From Chrysoporthe austroafricana (lineage: Eukaryota; Ascomycota; Sordariomycetes; Diaporthales; Cryphonectriaceae), in NCBI GenBank assembly GCA_001051155.2, contig JYIP02000001.1:5146001-5210000 (forward strand): a stretch of 64,000 nucleotides of DNA, read 5' to 3'. A program made the translations under genes and the position numbers. Below are positions 1 to 12,011 of this stretch, one piece after another (the first letter of the stretch is position 1; the number at the start of each line of letters is the position of its first letter). Below the pieces are notes generated by a model, which searched no databases, was not told the DNA's origin, and worked only from the letters and a program-made list of their open reading frames with translations.

Positions 1-1450
1 AACGAGGAATGGTCCGAGAACGTTGCTAGCGTTATCGAGCGATAGGTGCACTTCACATATTCATATCGACAGCGGCAACAATATATATCCAGATGTTCAC
101 ACAGAGACAAACGGATATCCGCAGATGCGAAATGGACCTCCTGGAGGATATAGTCCCGGCCTTAAGTATAGCCTATTCGTGCGCGTATCAAAATGGCATG
201 GCATAACTTCCCGTGAGGAGTGGATAGATAAACTTCAGTAGGGTACTTGAAGATTCATCGAGATAAATTCCAGAATTTGGTGTTTCTATTATAGACATCC
301 CCGCACCCTATAGGTACATAGGTCAGGGCCTATATGTCTTTCGGTACACATCCTCGGTACACATCTTCAGTCCCCATCAAGATCAGTTCCTGAACCATCC
401 AGCTCCACTACTCATTCACCCTAGAAGCCTTGATTCGCCCAGGCAATGGTGATGACACGAGCATCAGGAGAGGCCATGATGGATAACGCTCATTACAGTA
501 GATATTACAATGGCTTGAACCATTGAATCGGAGAACATACTAAACGAGGAAGAAATATCAGAGAGGTGATAAGGATTATAGTCGAACGGATGAGAACCAT
601 AATTTGTAGCCAGAAAAGCGGTCAATATACACTTCCCATCCAGCGCAAAGAATAGCCACATAATTGTCAATTACCCAGTGTTTATGTGCTTACCGCAGAC
701 CTAGCCGTTTTCGATATTTCGCTCTTCCTAGCATCCTATTAGCCTAAACACACAAGAGAGTCGCACTTGACGGCAGGAAGGCGTCGAGAGGATCTACGTG
801 CACATGGCAGCCAGCTTCCTTGTCATATCTCATGAGTCCTACCTACCCACTTAAGGAAGTCGGTCATTTTGGCGCCCCTGACGGCCTGCATTCTACCCAT
901 CTACCTGCCATGGCGAGCTATTTTTGGGATAAAGACCGACTAAAGGCACAGCTGCATCCGAAGGCAGCAAAGAATTGGCACGCTCTGAGGAAGAGCCTGG
1001 CTTCGTATTGGTTGTCAGATCCGCCCCCGCTGCTAATCGCCGAGGGATTCTGAGCGGTTCCCGCACAGCTAATCGCTTCAACCACTTACAGTTCCTTGAC
1101 CTGCAGCTGACCGGGTCATTTGGGCCGTATTCGATGGACCAGCTGCCAAGATATTTGCGTTGAGCAGCTTCCCGACGCGTCCTCTACTTCGATGAACATC
1201 AACGCGGCCTGCATACTGAGGTCTTGCGGCTGGGCTGATGCAACATAAATTTCGATGGCGTGTACGTTCAGCTTTACAGATTACAGGCTTCTGTGGGGGC
1301 CACAAAGAGGTCAACTTGGAATGGCTGATATAATTGAAGTGTGCGACGGCGAGCTCGGTATGATCTTTCGTGTAGGTTTTTCTTAGTTACTCAAGCAGTC
1401 TCTGTAAATTGCGTTGCGCTCCTCGCATCAATTATTCATGAACAAACCAC
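1..1450. other. Intergenic, no gene recognised
   Basis: No open frame here has a recognisable domain or a plausible start and splice pattern; the longest are under 80 codons and overlap each other on both strands. The only structure seen is a short tandem duplication near 341-367. The last few hundred bases probably contain the promoter and 5' leader of the membrane-protein gene that starts at 1451. Confidence 0.6.
341..367. repeat. Two-copy 14-bp tandem repeat
   Basis: The unit TCGGTACACATCCT is followed directly by a copy with one mismatch at its end. It is too short to assign to any element. Confidence 0.5.
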
Positions 1451-3707
1451 ATGATGGAGCCGGCGTGGTCTAGCTCAGAATCAACGGTACAGTATGATGT
1501 CTATATCGGGGCTTGGGTCAACTGGAGTCGTGGCAGGATATTCGGAGCCACTCTCACCCTGACCAACCGTCAGGGAGCGTATCTCATCGCATTCACTGCT
1601 ACCTTTATCACGATAGTGTCCTCTTCCTTCTGGCGGACGGCCGCCATACTGTTCCACAAATACTTCTCGACATCGTCGCCAAGGGATGGGCTCCATCATC
1701 AACGTCAGGTTGTCCTCCGCAACTCGGAATCAGCAATGTCGGCCCTGTTAATACTACCTCGCATGTACATCGCCTGGCGCGGGAGGACCAAGACCAGGTT
1801 TGCTCGAACAATGCCTCTAGCCGTATTTGCGCTGTTCTGTGTGTGCGCGTTTACGGCCGCCAGCGGTCTGTCCTCACGGATCACGCAGGCCCCCGGCGAC
1901 GAGGTTCTCATTCACAGCCCGAACTGCGGATATATTCCTCCGCAGCAGAATATCGAGAATGTCGATTCAGTAGAGATACAATCCGTACTGAACCACTACT
2001 TCGCCACTCAGGCTGCTAATGCTGCAAATTACGTACAGCAGTGTTACTCTTCCAACAACACGGGGATGCTCGACTGCGCAGGCTTTGTTCAACAGCGGAT
2101 CTCAGCCTCTATCGCCACGAATGCGAGTTGCCCCTTCAGCAACGGAATATGTCGCAGTAATACGTCCAATCTGATCTTGGACACTGGATACGTCGACAGC
2201 CACGAGGACTTGGGACTCAATGCCCCCCCAAAGGCCAGAATCCAGATGAGGACCGTCCTCAGCTGTGCTCCTCTGAACACGGAGGATTACAAAGTCAATT
2301 TCTCCACCGAGTTTGCGAATTACACGAGATATTTCTACGGAGCTAGCGCCATAACCCGCTCAAATTACACTTATCAAGTTCAAGACATTGCCGCACAGTA
2401 TCGCGATGGCTACGATGAAGGCGTGAATTACCGCCTGGAGTAAGTCTTTCATACATTCCAAAGATTTATGAGTATCTCAGAAGGCTGCTGATACTGGGCT
2501 GACCAATTCTCCTTTCTTTAGAACTTTTTACAGCGAGCCTGCGCCCATCTATGGGCAAAGCGTTAGAGAAGGGTCTTTCACGCCCATTTCAGATCTCAGT
2601 CGAGAAGATGGAGATACTTATCTTCTGTTCTTGATCGGTAACGGCGTCCTCTATTGGGGGGCAACCGACGATCCTTGGTATCAAGCCCACGGGTCGGGCC
2701 CGGATCTCACCACTAACGTGGGCAACAGCAGCGAGGCCGTGGCCTCCTTTATCCCCGATGAGGCTGCCTCACCGCTTGCTTGTGTTGAGCAGTACCAATA
2801 CTGCAACACGGCGTATTCCCGAGACGTCGGATGCGGCCCCCTGTCCGGAAACATCGACGCTGTCTTCGGCGCTGTGGCCTTGTTCAACACAACAATCGAG
2901 GAACTGGAAAATGGAAATGCGACGAGCGAGGCGGGCTCGAGGTTCTTGTGGTTCATCAATCAACAGGATGCGTCGCCCCAGCTGACCCACGTCCTGGCGA
3001 ACCTGGGCGCACAAGCGCTGGCCTCACAGTCCACCCTCTACAAAGGGATGCAGGAGGCTTTGCCCGTGAAGCAGTGGCAGTCAGATGTTTCCCATTTCTG
3101 GGCCACTGCACTTGCTGGACTGCAGGGCATGTTTGTCGATACGGCGCAGGGGCCAACAAATCCAGATCTCCTGGTGGTCAAAGTCGATCCCTCGGATGCT
3201 GTTCAGGAGAACCTATGCTATAACCAGGTAGGCATGCGCCTTCTCCTTTCCTTTACGAATATACGGCCGCTGCAGTGCTGAGCAATCATTCCTGGACAGA
3301 AAATTCGCAGGACACAGTACATTTCATTCAGCCTATTTGGTCTCTATTTCGCATTTGTAACAGGCGTCCTAAGCATTGCCGCATCCTACGTCCTCGAGCC
3401 AGTATTTGCATGTCTTCACCGAAAGCATCAGTATAAGTCGTACAGCCACCTTGAGTGGGTGACCAATGAGACTCTACAGCTACAGCGCCTTGGTTATGAA
3501 GCAATTGGACCAGCAATATGGACTAAGTGCGCCGCCTCTATTCCTGTAACGGAAGTTGGGATAGATTTGGGTACACTGGATATGAGTGAGGCAGGCCATC
3601 CAGTCCTGTCGAACCCCAAACAATCGAAGAAGACACTCTTTGAGCTGGAAAAATACGCAAGCTCAAGTGCTTCTGAGTTTCGAAGAAAGAGAACCAACAC
3701 TTTCTGA
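1451..3707 (+). CDS. Fungal membrane protein with large Cys-rich ectodomain (three exons)
   Basis: Proposed exons are 1451-2439, 2522-3227 and 3300-3707, giving 700 residues. The phases agree (GA|A, then a phase-0 join) and donors and acceptors are canonical. The protein has two hydrophobic segments near the N-terminus (about 43-69 and 121-139). A long region follows with many cysteines and Asn-X-Ser/Thr sites, as expected for a secreted or lumenal domain. A third membrane segment (about 574-596) precedes a roughly 100-residue hydrophilic tail. An early stretch containing GAWVNWS and the motif DGLHHQRQ is typical of a widespread filamentous-fungal family of unknown function. Relatives often carry unrelated automatic names such as 'cytochrome P450 protein', but no haem-binding Cys motif is present here. 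The start is the first of two adjacent ATGs. No operon-like context is seen. Function is unknown. Confidence 0.82.
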
Positions 3708-5752
3708 AAGGTAGAGCAACCTGAGCTTGATGTATCAGATGATATCTTTCTTGGCACCGGATACAATGAAAACTAGGCCTCATCACACTTATGATGACCT
3801 CTCCACCTTGCTGTACGCCCTTCATACAAACACCTCGTTTTCGTTTGGTCATATTGGACATCATGACGTGGACGTGTTCAAGGCCTTCTTGGTTCCGAAC
3901 TAGATAGAGTCGATAATAATTACGTAATATCCCGCAACTTTGATCTGAGTCCTATTAGTTCTCAACTGTAATTACAATGTAGCGAGGTGTCTCCAAGTTC
4001 CTAGGTTTGCTCATTGGAAGCACTAGGAAATACGTTTATCTAACTAGGACTCTTCGAGAACACTGTCTGGTGGGATGTCTGTTGTTGTTAGCCTTGCATA
4101 AAGAGTTGAAACGCTCGCCCTTACACGGATTGACGGCTGCATAGACAGATCTAACTCGTATGATGACTTGCTTCGGATGCAGAGATCACTGCTCAAGATG
4201 AATCTTGAGGCAATGGGGCGCGCGATGATCTGATAATTATAAAACCACATCAGATTGGCTACCAGAAATGTTTATCAGACATTTCGAGGCTAGTATGCTG
4301 AGGATCTGTTGGCCAGTCATGAGTTTATCCCCATCTCTTACCGGTGGCAACTCATAACTTGTAACCAGCGAGGGGAAATGAAACATTGAAATATTAATTT
4401 CAATATGTGTTCCCTGGCACAATTGCTCAGAATAGTCATACTAGTCGCAAAATGCACCAGCGACTTATAGATGGCCCATAACCTCCAACCCATTTCGTTG
4501 TCCCTGGCTAGATTGGAGTACCGTAAGCACAGTCATCCAGACAAACAGTTATACAGAAGAGCTCTGGGTTGAGAGTTATGAGGTAAACTTTGATATTCCA
4601 TCCCTGGTTGTAAATTATGCTTCTCTTTGGATGGTCCTCAGCCGAAAGAGCCACGCAGCTTCTCTCGGGTCGCATCATACTAGTCGTTTTCCTATCCCCT
4701 CTTGATTCTGCAAATGATCAGGTCTGATTCTCTGGCTCGTATTCTAAGGACATAGCATCGTCTAAGATCTAACTCTCTATATCATTTCCCAAGGATCGAC
4801 CATTGTCCCAAAGCTTTGGCCGCTTGTAGTGAGAAAATCCATAACCCAGCTACCCCGCCATCCGTTTGTTACACACAAATACCTCTGCATTTGTGTTACT
4901 TTGTACCAGCCACCGGATGCAACATCACTGACTTGCCTTTTGGTTTATCAGCATTGCTTTGCTTCTGGTGAGAGAATCCATCATCCCGGCTACTCCATCG
5001 CTTTGTCCTGCTTACGAATTCTCTAAGAGAAGCTCTCCACCAAAGCTCCTCCTAGACTATATTGTGGTCTTCCCTTAGGCTGCACGATACACATCAACAA
5101 TAGATGTACCTTCCTGGTAAGATACTTATTGAGCTCCAATAAAGAATCCGATACCCTCATATTTCCTATTCCTACCATAGTTGGCTGTTCATATGGCGGA
5201 TCACCCAAGCTCACCTACCCTGCCCGCCCCCGCCCCAAGCGCTGGCAAGCAGCTTTACTTCATCATAATGGTGATCTCTCTCTCCTCTTCTCTATATTTA
5301 CCGACCGACACATACTCGCTCTCATTTACCCCGCCATTTTTATTCTCCTTCGCTCCAGTCAGGCCTACAAGCCCCCTATATTTATTGCACTATCGCAGTA
5401 GAATTCGGTTTCTACCCTTGCGTTATCTCTTTTTCATACCTTTTTCCTAACTTCCTTATCTGCGGTTATTTGGACCTATCATCCCTTTCCATGTTTTGCT
5501 TTAGATAATATCATTATCTTAAACATCACCCAGATCATTGCACCCAGTCTACAAGATCTTGCGCCCGATGCAGAGATATGTGAAGACTAATAGTGGTCCA
5601 TATCTAGTACGCTGAGCGTCCAAGTTCTCGTACTAGGGCATAGCCTCGCCTCTCACCGTGAGTAAGTTCCTAGTCGTCAACTGCAAACCCACTCTCCCTC
5701 TACCCTCTCTCTTGTATGACGTGTCTTCATCCCACAAACTCTTCTCACTACT
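3708..5752. other. AT-rich intergenic region with CT-rich promoter at its end
   Basis: No supportable gene is present; small frames are interrupted and lack domains. About 5215-5500 is strongly pyrimidine-rich on the plus strand, typical of filamentous-fungal promoters and 5' leaders, and precedes the gene at 5753. An imperfect direct repeat lies at 4829-4860 and 4968-5000. Confidence 0.55.
4829..5000. repeat. Imperfect dispersed direct repeat, two copies 139 bp apart
   Basis: The copies at 4829-4860 and 4968-5000 both begin GTGAGARAATCCAT and continue with a CCNGCTACYCC core and a CCATC end. Weaker similarity extends on both sides. Origin unknown; it could be a diverged tandem duplication. 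Confidence 0.5.
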
Positions 5753-5760
5753 ATGACTGA
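5716..5760 (+). promoter_or_regulatory. Upstream ORF overlapping the main start codon
   Basis: An ATG at 5716 opens a 14-codon reading frame whose TGA at 5758-5760 lies just past the ATG of the main gene at 5753, in another frame. Ribosomes starting at 5716 would terminate next to the main start, so the arrangement could lower or regulate translation. This is a direct sequence observation; the mRNA 5' end is not known. Confidence 0.4.
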
Positions 5761-7103
5761 CCCCAAAATAGATTCGATAGACATGATGGCGGACCCACAC
5801 GATGCCTCGAGCAAGAAAGCACCGCCCGAAGTCCTCCAGAGGACTTTGGACAATGCAGCTAACTCCGTAGGCGGTCTCGAGGTTCTTGATGGCTTGAGCC
5901 CCGAGCGTCAGCACCATCTTGTTAGCTATCATATGGGCCAAGTGCTGAGACACGGAGGAGAGCTTCACCACCTTGTAAGCTTGTCCCTCTTCTTAAACTT
6001 CACTTTCTACATAGTCGCTTTCCGGCGTCCAGTCTACACGGCGGCAACGACCACTCCTCGAAGGCTAACATAGCACAAGCATCCCCCCATTCGAGGCCAA
6101 GGCTACTTTCAGCCAGGCAATGGCGCTGATGCTCCCCACGACCTAAGGCATACACCACCCCAGTTTAATCGACCTCCTGCCACTGAGACTGGCATTAATG
6201 CTGTTGCACATCCTGCCGTTCTTCCTGTGCCTCCGGCTCCTGCTACCGGTACGAACGCTGCACAAGTGCCATCCGCATCGGCGCCTGTGACCTTCCCCCC
6301 AGGACAAGACCTGCCAGGCTTCGTGCCTATCGGCCAGCGCGGCCGCGCAAGCTTCGCTCAGGGCAATGCACAAATAAGCCGCGACCTCATGTGGCAGATC
6401 CTAAGGGCTGAGCTTGATGTGGCTGGAGAGCGCTCTCCGGACCAGAGGCTCACCTACCGAGCGGTCTGCGAGAAGTACCCCCGCTGGTATGTCGGAGAGT
6501 CGGGACTGCGATACCTGAAACGCAGCAAGACCCATCCAAGAAGCCACAGGGAGCGTGTGCCCACTTGGGGCAAGAAGCATGTGAGTTCCTAGCCAACTCC
6601 GACGACATAGTCCTTGCTCAATCGCGGGGTTTCAACGAATGCATATGTAGTCAGCGTCGGCACTTGCACGTAAGACGCTGACCAGCTCGCTTGCATAGCT
6701 CCGCGCCCTACGCGAGGCTGTGCCCCGGCAGACGAATGCCAGGGGCAAGACATCCTGGGCACGAGTCCGCGAGCACATCATTCGGAAGACTGGCAAGCCA
6801 TTTGGCGTAGGGACTCTAGCTAAGAAGTGGGTAAACCTGCGAGACCGCGGGGAGCACGAGCAGCAAGAGACGTCGGACGACGAGGACGACGAGTCGGTGG
6901 ACGACGGTGCTTCAGATATCGGGAGTCCCGACCGCCAGCCGGGCCTCGACGATCAATCTCGCCGCAAACGCGACGACGACGACGATGACGGCTGCGGTGG
7001 TGGAGCGAGCCAGTTGGCTCCCGGTCCAGCTGCTACTATGTCTCTGGCGACCATTGCTCAGCAGGGCCTGAAAATAGCGAGCGCTTGGTATCGGCGACGA
7101 TAG
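5753..7103 (+). CDS. Myb/SANT-like DNA-binding candidate with acidic C-terminus (three exons)
   Basis: Exons 5753-5974, 6074-6580 and 6699-7103 join in phase 0 throughout and encode 377 residues. The N-terminal 74 residues are a small charged domain, followed by a Pro/Gly/Ala-rich linker. Two blocks of about 50 residues (about 175-226 and 244-293) share a predicted three-helix look with spaced Trp and Leu residues, for example W..V..HI and L.KKWVNL in the second, as in Myb/SANT or trihelix DNA-binding modules. The C-terminal part has runs of Asp and Glu (about 300-345) and Arg/Lys patches. I infer a nuclear, possibly chromatin- or DNA-binding protein; I do not recognise a named family. A short upstream ORF overlaps the start codon. 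An alternative is a protein-protein interaction module without DNA binding. Confidence 0.6.
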
Positions 7104-9092
7104 CGAACCGGCGCATAGGACCGATGACGCTGGAGTAAACCTTTCGATAAGGAAGAGGGAGAAGCAGCTTCCTCCCGGAGTCCGGCGACTAGGCACTCGT
7201 CCAAACTGACAAGCATGTGGATGTACCAGCAAACCACCCAGCTGTGTATAGATCATCGTTCTTGTTCTCTCAAACAAAGCCTGTACGTCAACAAGATCTC
7301 GGCAGGGCTATTCTCTTTCTTTAATACATAATGATGACGCCATGGGCGGCCAGTTTGACGCAAATATCCTGCCCAAGAATTGAAAGCCACATTTCCATGA
7401 GAAAACTAACCAAATTATACTGTACTGGCCTTGTGAACAGAGCTTGCGCAAGTGCTACCCAAGTAGTCATTTGAAAGGGGACTATTTCTGAATCGCGTCC
7501 TTCTCTAGCCGCGCCCGGACGGTTTTCCGAAGGTGACAAGGGACTTATAAAGGCCGAAAGACAGCTCCCATTCTACGCCTCACGCCTTCGAGATCCACAG
7601 GAGTGATCTTGAGTGGTAGGAGCTTTGTGCAATGCATTGGACAATCAAAGCATTAAAGAATGCATAATGTGCTCCGTCTTTACCAGCTTTCTTTGATAGT
7701 TAGATGCCCAAACCAGATTATCGTAGGTTCCGAAACTTAGACTTTTCTAGGTTCTCTCGTCAAACGGGCCGAAATTTGTTCCTGTTCAGTGGCGACAAAT
7801 GATTTACTCCTGATTGCTGTACGTGGTCGTGATGAGAGATTTATCTTTGTGGGGCGCTTGGCCCTCCCGATCCCGTACATATCGTCTGTATAGGAGAGGA
7901 ACAGACGGACAACTTAATCACCTAGAGTGTTGGGTGACCAAGGATTCCTTGTGTGTGACCCTCTGCTCTCTAAAAACTAGATGCCGGAACGAGAATATCG
8001 TAGAAAGTATGATCATGGAGGGCAGATACCATGAAGGGATAGTGCAGTGGCAAGTGACCCCGTACTTGATTTCCGGGGGCTTCGGCAAAGTCCGGGCCCA
8101 TTTCGTTCAACGTATCGTCCTCTTCAAGCCGATCTCGAAAGATCCGAGACCACAGCTACGACACCAACACTAAAGAGGTCCTGTGAGGCAGCATTCGCAG
8201 ACTATTTGGAGGTGCTGTGCATGTATTTGCAGAATTCTCCTGCTATAGGAGCTGCCCTGGCCGGAGTATCTCGAGTGGAATTTTCCCGAGATGAGCATAG
8301 TTCATTCATGGAAGCGAGAGCCAGGAGCGGCCCTTTTGAGCTGCACAAAGGTTCTTGAGCTGTGAGACGGGGGATTGGCCAGCACTGGACACCCGCGCGG
8401 TGTGGTGAATGGAGCCAGCTTTGGAGGATGGATGACAAAGTAACATTGAGAGTAGTGTCATCGGCCAAGCCTGGCTTTAGACCAGAGTCACTAAAACTGG
8501 CGGCAGGGGGCCTTGGAATGAATGGGCACACCACCCATGGACCAGCGCTGGTTTCTAACTTTAGGCGGCATGAAACAGGCAACCTTTCCCAAAAGCCTTC
8601 CCCAAGTGTCGCCCACAGGCCATCACCATTCACTCGACACCTTCATCTCCGGAAACATTCAACTCAACACCCAACACACCCTTGACGCCAGTGACCCCTC
8701 GCCTTCCGGCGCCGAGACTTCTGTCTTTCAAAACATCGTGACCCTCTAGCTCGATATCAGCTCTTATTGAAAGTCACCTGATTCAAATTTTTTCTCAAGT
8801 AGACTTGCAAAAGACCCCGCCATCACTCCTGCAGTTGACAGAATCGGCACTGAGACGAAACAAACCCTCCAACACACTTTCAGCCAACCACCCTATCCAA
8901 CTCCCTCCTAACCACCACCCACTGAGAAATAGTCTTCTCATTCATCCCGCTCTGTAAAATCGTCCCTCAGGAGCATCATCTGCCCTTTTCATCAAGCCAT
9001 CATTTGTTGCGACTCTGCAACACCGTGTCACTTCTACACCCACCTACCCATCCCTTGGCCGCTCGCGTATCGGCAGCGGTGATACCGTCGAC
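7104..9092. other. Intergenic region upstream of the sirtuin gene
   Basis: Frames of 100-143 codons occur on both strands between 7.8 and 8.75 kb, but none has a recognisable domain or consistent splice signals. The last ~350 bases (about 8750-9092) are rich in C and T/A runs and read as the promoter and leader of the Sir2-type gene that begins at 9093. Confidence 0.5.
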
Positions 9093-11046
9093 ATGACTGA
9101 TCACCACGCGCGCACTCAGCGCAATTCGACCAAGCGCGAGATCAAACAGGCCGTCTCTAGCGTCTCTGAGGTCGTTGATTTTGACGAGAAGTACGACATG
9201 GACGAGGACTTCAAGAGGGACATCCAGCAGGGTGTCGCCAAGCCAATGAACGAGCTTGAGGAACACGTCAACGATATGGACAACTCTTGGGAGACCGAGT
9301 CTCTCCTCGCCGAGATGCTCGACGGCCTGACTGATGATATCGCCCACGACAGTAAGTCTTCTCCAATGGAAACTAAGCGTCATCTTTTGCTGCACGACAA
9401 TATGCAAGTCTAGTATTAGAGGCGGCCAGCAGTTTCGCTTATCGTAGCGCTCTCTCGTGGGCTTCCTTGGTTGCTAACCGTCGACCGCCAGACCCCGAGT
9501 ACTGCAATCCTGATGAGGCAGTCAACTTCCGCCACCAGCTTCGCGCCCTGGGCCCGGAGGAATTCTGTCGTCGTACTATCGACGCCGGCTGCATCTCCGC
9601 CAAGAAACTCCTCACTGCTTTTGGCGTCCGTCCGCCTGACTTCCTCAAGGGTCATCCTGATGAATCCTACCGGAGTCTCCTGGTCCTTGCCATCAGCCGT
9701 GAGCTGTCCAAGCGGGCCAAGCTCCCCGCCTACAACTCTGTTGACGATGCCGCTGATCTGCTCAAGAAGTCCAAGAATATCATCGTCCTGACCGGCGCTG
9801 GCATCTCCACCTCGCTAGGCATCCCTGACTTCCGTTCTGCAGGAACCGGCCTCTACTCCAAGCTTGAGCACTTGGGTCTGAACGATCCCCAGGAAGTCTT
9901 CAACATCACGGTCTTTAAGGAAGACCCTTCTATCTTCTTCTCGGTCGCTCGAGACATCCTGCCAGAGACTGAGCGTTTCTCGCCCACCCACAAGTTTATT
10001 GCGCTGCTGCAGGAGAAGGGCAAGCTTCTCACCAACTATTCTCAGAACATCGACAACCTTGAGTCCAAGGCTGGCATTTCCCCTGACAAGTTGATTCAAT
10101 GGTAGGCAGCCTCTCGAGCATCCTCTCTCACTACTTTGACTACTCTCCTCCTGTAACATGAGCTATGTCTGCATGGGGCCCCGAGCTCGCTGCATCATGC
10201 CTGTCTCGATTTCTTCCAGTCTCAGTTGCTAACTATCATCACAGCCACGGCTCCTTTGCCACTGCCTCCTGCATCCAGTGCGGCCACCAGGTGCCCGGCG
10301 AGACCATCTTCGTCGACATCAAGGCCGGCCAGATTCCGTACTGCCCCAAGTGCGCCGTCCCGCGCCGCGCGACCAAGAACAGCAACCGCAAGCGCAAGCT
10401 GGCGCGCGACGGCACCGAGAAGAAGGTGCGCCGCCGCCCGGGCGACTACGACAGCGCGAGCGACTCCGAGTACGACATGCCCACCCGGGGTGGCATCATG
10501 AAACCTGACATCACCTTCTTCGGCGAGGCGCTGCCCGACGCCTTCAGCCGGCGGCTGGTCGACGAGGACCGGTACAAGACGGACCTGGTCGTCGTCATCG
10601 GCACGAGCCTTAAGGTCGCCCCGGTCAGTGAGCTGGTGCCTTTCCTGCCCCCGCACATCCCCCAGATCTACATCTCGCGGACCCCGGTGAACCACCACAA
10701 CTTCGACATTGACCTGCTCGGCGACTGTGACATCGTTGTGGCGGAGTTGTGCAAGCGCGCCGGCTGGGACCTGACGCACGAGATGATCCCCGAGGACCAG
10801 GTGATCGAGGTCAAGACGGAGCCTGGTTGGCGCAGCCGGCACATATTCACCGCCCACCGCCCCGGCGGCGAGAACGCTGCTGCCGCGCCCGCCGAGGCGA
10901 CCACCGACCGCCGCGCTTCTGCCTCGAGTGCCTCTGACGACAACAACGCCCCGGCCCCCACAAACGGCGATGCCAGCGGTACCGGCAACGGCACTGTTAC
11001 CACCACTCGCAGTGGTCGGCGCAGTGGACGTGCCAGCCCCAAGTGA
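9093..11046 (+). CDS. sir2: NAD-dependent histone deacetylase, Sir2/Hst1 type
   Basis: Exons 9093-9351, 9492-10101 and 10245-11046 encode 556 residues; the splits fall inside an Asn and a Cys codon. The sirtuin fold starts after an acidic N-terminal helical region. It shows GAGIST (about 188) for NAD binding, [13 protein letters not shown] (about 272), the catalytic His in CHGSF (291), a CX2C-X20-CX2C zinc site (299, 302, 323, 326), and GTSLKVAPV. The wording of these blocks is that of yeast Sir2/Hst1 (class I) rather than Hst2, Hst3/4 or mitochondrial sirtuins. Between the zinc site and the second Rossmann part lies an insertion of about 45 residues that is Lys/Arg-rich and then Ser/Asp-rich, possibly a nuclear localisation signal. 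The C-terminal ~100 residues are low-complexity. The expected role is silencing by removing acetyl groups from histone tails. Confidence 0.93.
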
Positions 11047-12011
11047 GCAACAAGCCGGCCAATCGCAGTGATGCAAGATTCGACTATTTGCGAGCAGCCG
11101 CAACTTTCACCAAGCAATGAAGAGCCTCAACAATACCCCAGCGCATACCGTGCGTCTACTATGCGTGATCGATAGCCTGCAATATTTTCAGCAGGCATTT
11201 CTCCACTTCGACTTGTTTTCATCCAGATTCGATGGCAGCAGCATTTGTGAGAGGCGAGCACGTTCTGGGAATTCCAGCTTGTGGTCGCGTTGTTCCTCCG
11301 TTGGCCTTGAGCTGCAAGTCTCTGCTTTGGAGGGGTATTTCTCACCCAGGCTTCGGTTTCGGATAATGAGGGTAATTCTAGCCTGACGTTGGCCGCAATG
11401 CACCGCAGGAGGGAGGAGATTCGCACTCCGCACGGTGGTTTCTGTGTGCGGGTCAGTAAGTGTATTTGATGATTGGCTGTCGCAACCCCAAGACTAGGGG
11501 CCTAATGATGCTGAGGGCGAAAAAAGAAAAGAACGATCCTATTGTGTGTTGAGAGGGCAAGGCGTTCAAGGAGTACTCGAGGAGGTGCATCTTACACCAG
11601 CAATACGTTTTCTGAGAAGCTTCTTTCTCGCTTCTGCTGTTCGCTCAGCTGTACATCACCAAAAGGCGTGGCTGCGGTGTCTACTTCTTACACAAGAATA
11701 CTCGAGTATAGCACAGTACATGCATAGGGTTTCTGCCGGCGTGCAGGATGGTAATAGATTAGTATTCGCTCTTACACCTTTCCCTGTGACGTCGTAAGGA
11801 CAGGCTGGCTGCCAAAGTATTCCATTGGGCATCGCAGAGTTTGGACGAGGTCCACAAGACAGAATTCGGAGGAGACTGCATAGTATATTGCTTATCTCTC
11901 TCTTCTTTCCCGACGATGTGCTGCGCCATCTATGGCGGGGACGGAGGAGCTAAGTTGACATCGTTCTCACATGTGTCTATTTGCTTGCGCCAGTCTACCC
12001 AATAATTCCAA
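11047..12011. other. 3' intergenic region between convergent genes
   Basis: This lies between the stop of the Sir2-type gene (+) and the stop of the SCY1-like gene (-). It should hold both 3' UTRs. Small overlapping frames on both strands have no domain. Nothing else recognised. Confidence 0.55.

Noticed and set aside
10222..11103. 293-codon open frame on the minus strand over the sirtuin's last exon
   Set aside because: It is antisense to a well-supported coding exon, is low-complexity (Val/Gly/Ala-rich), and is explained by high third-position GC.
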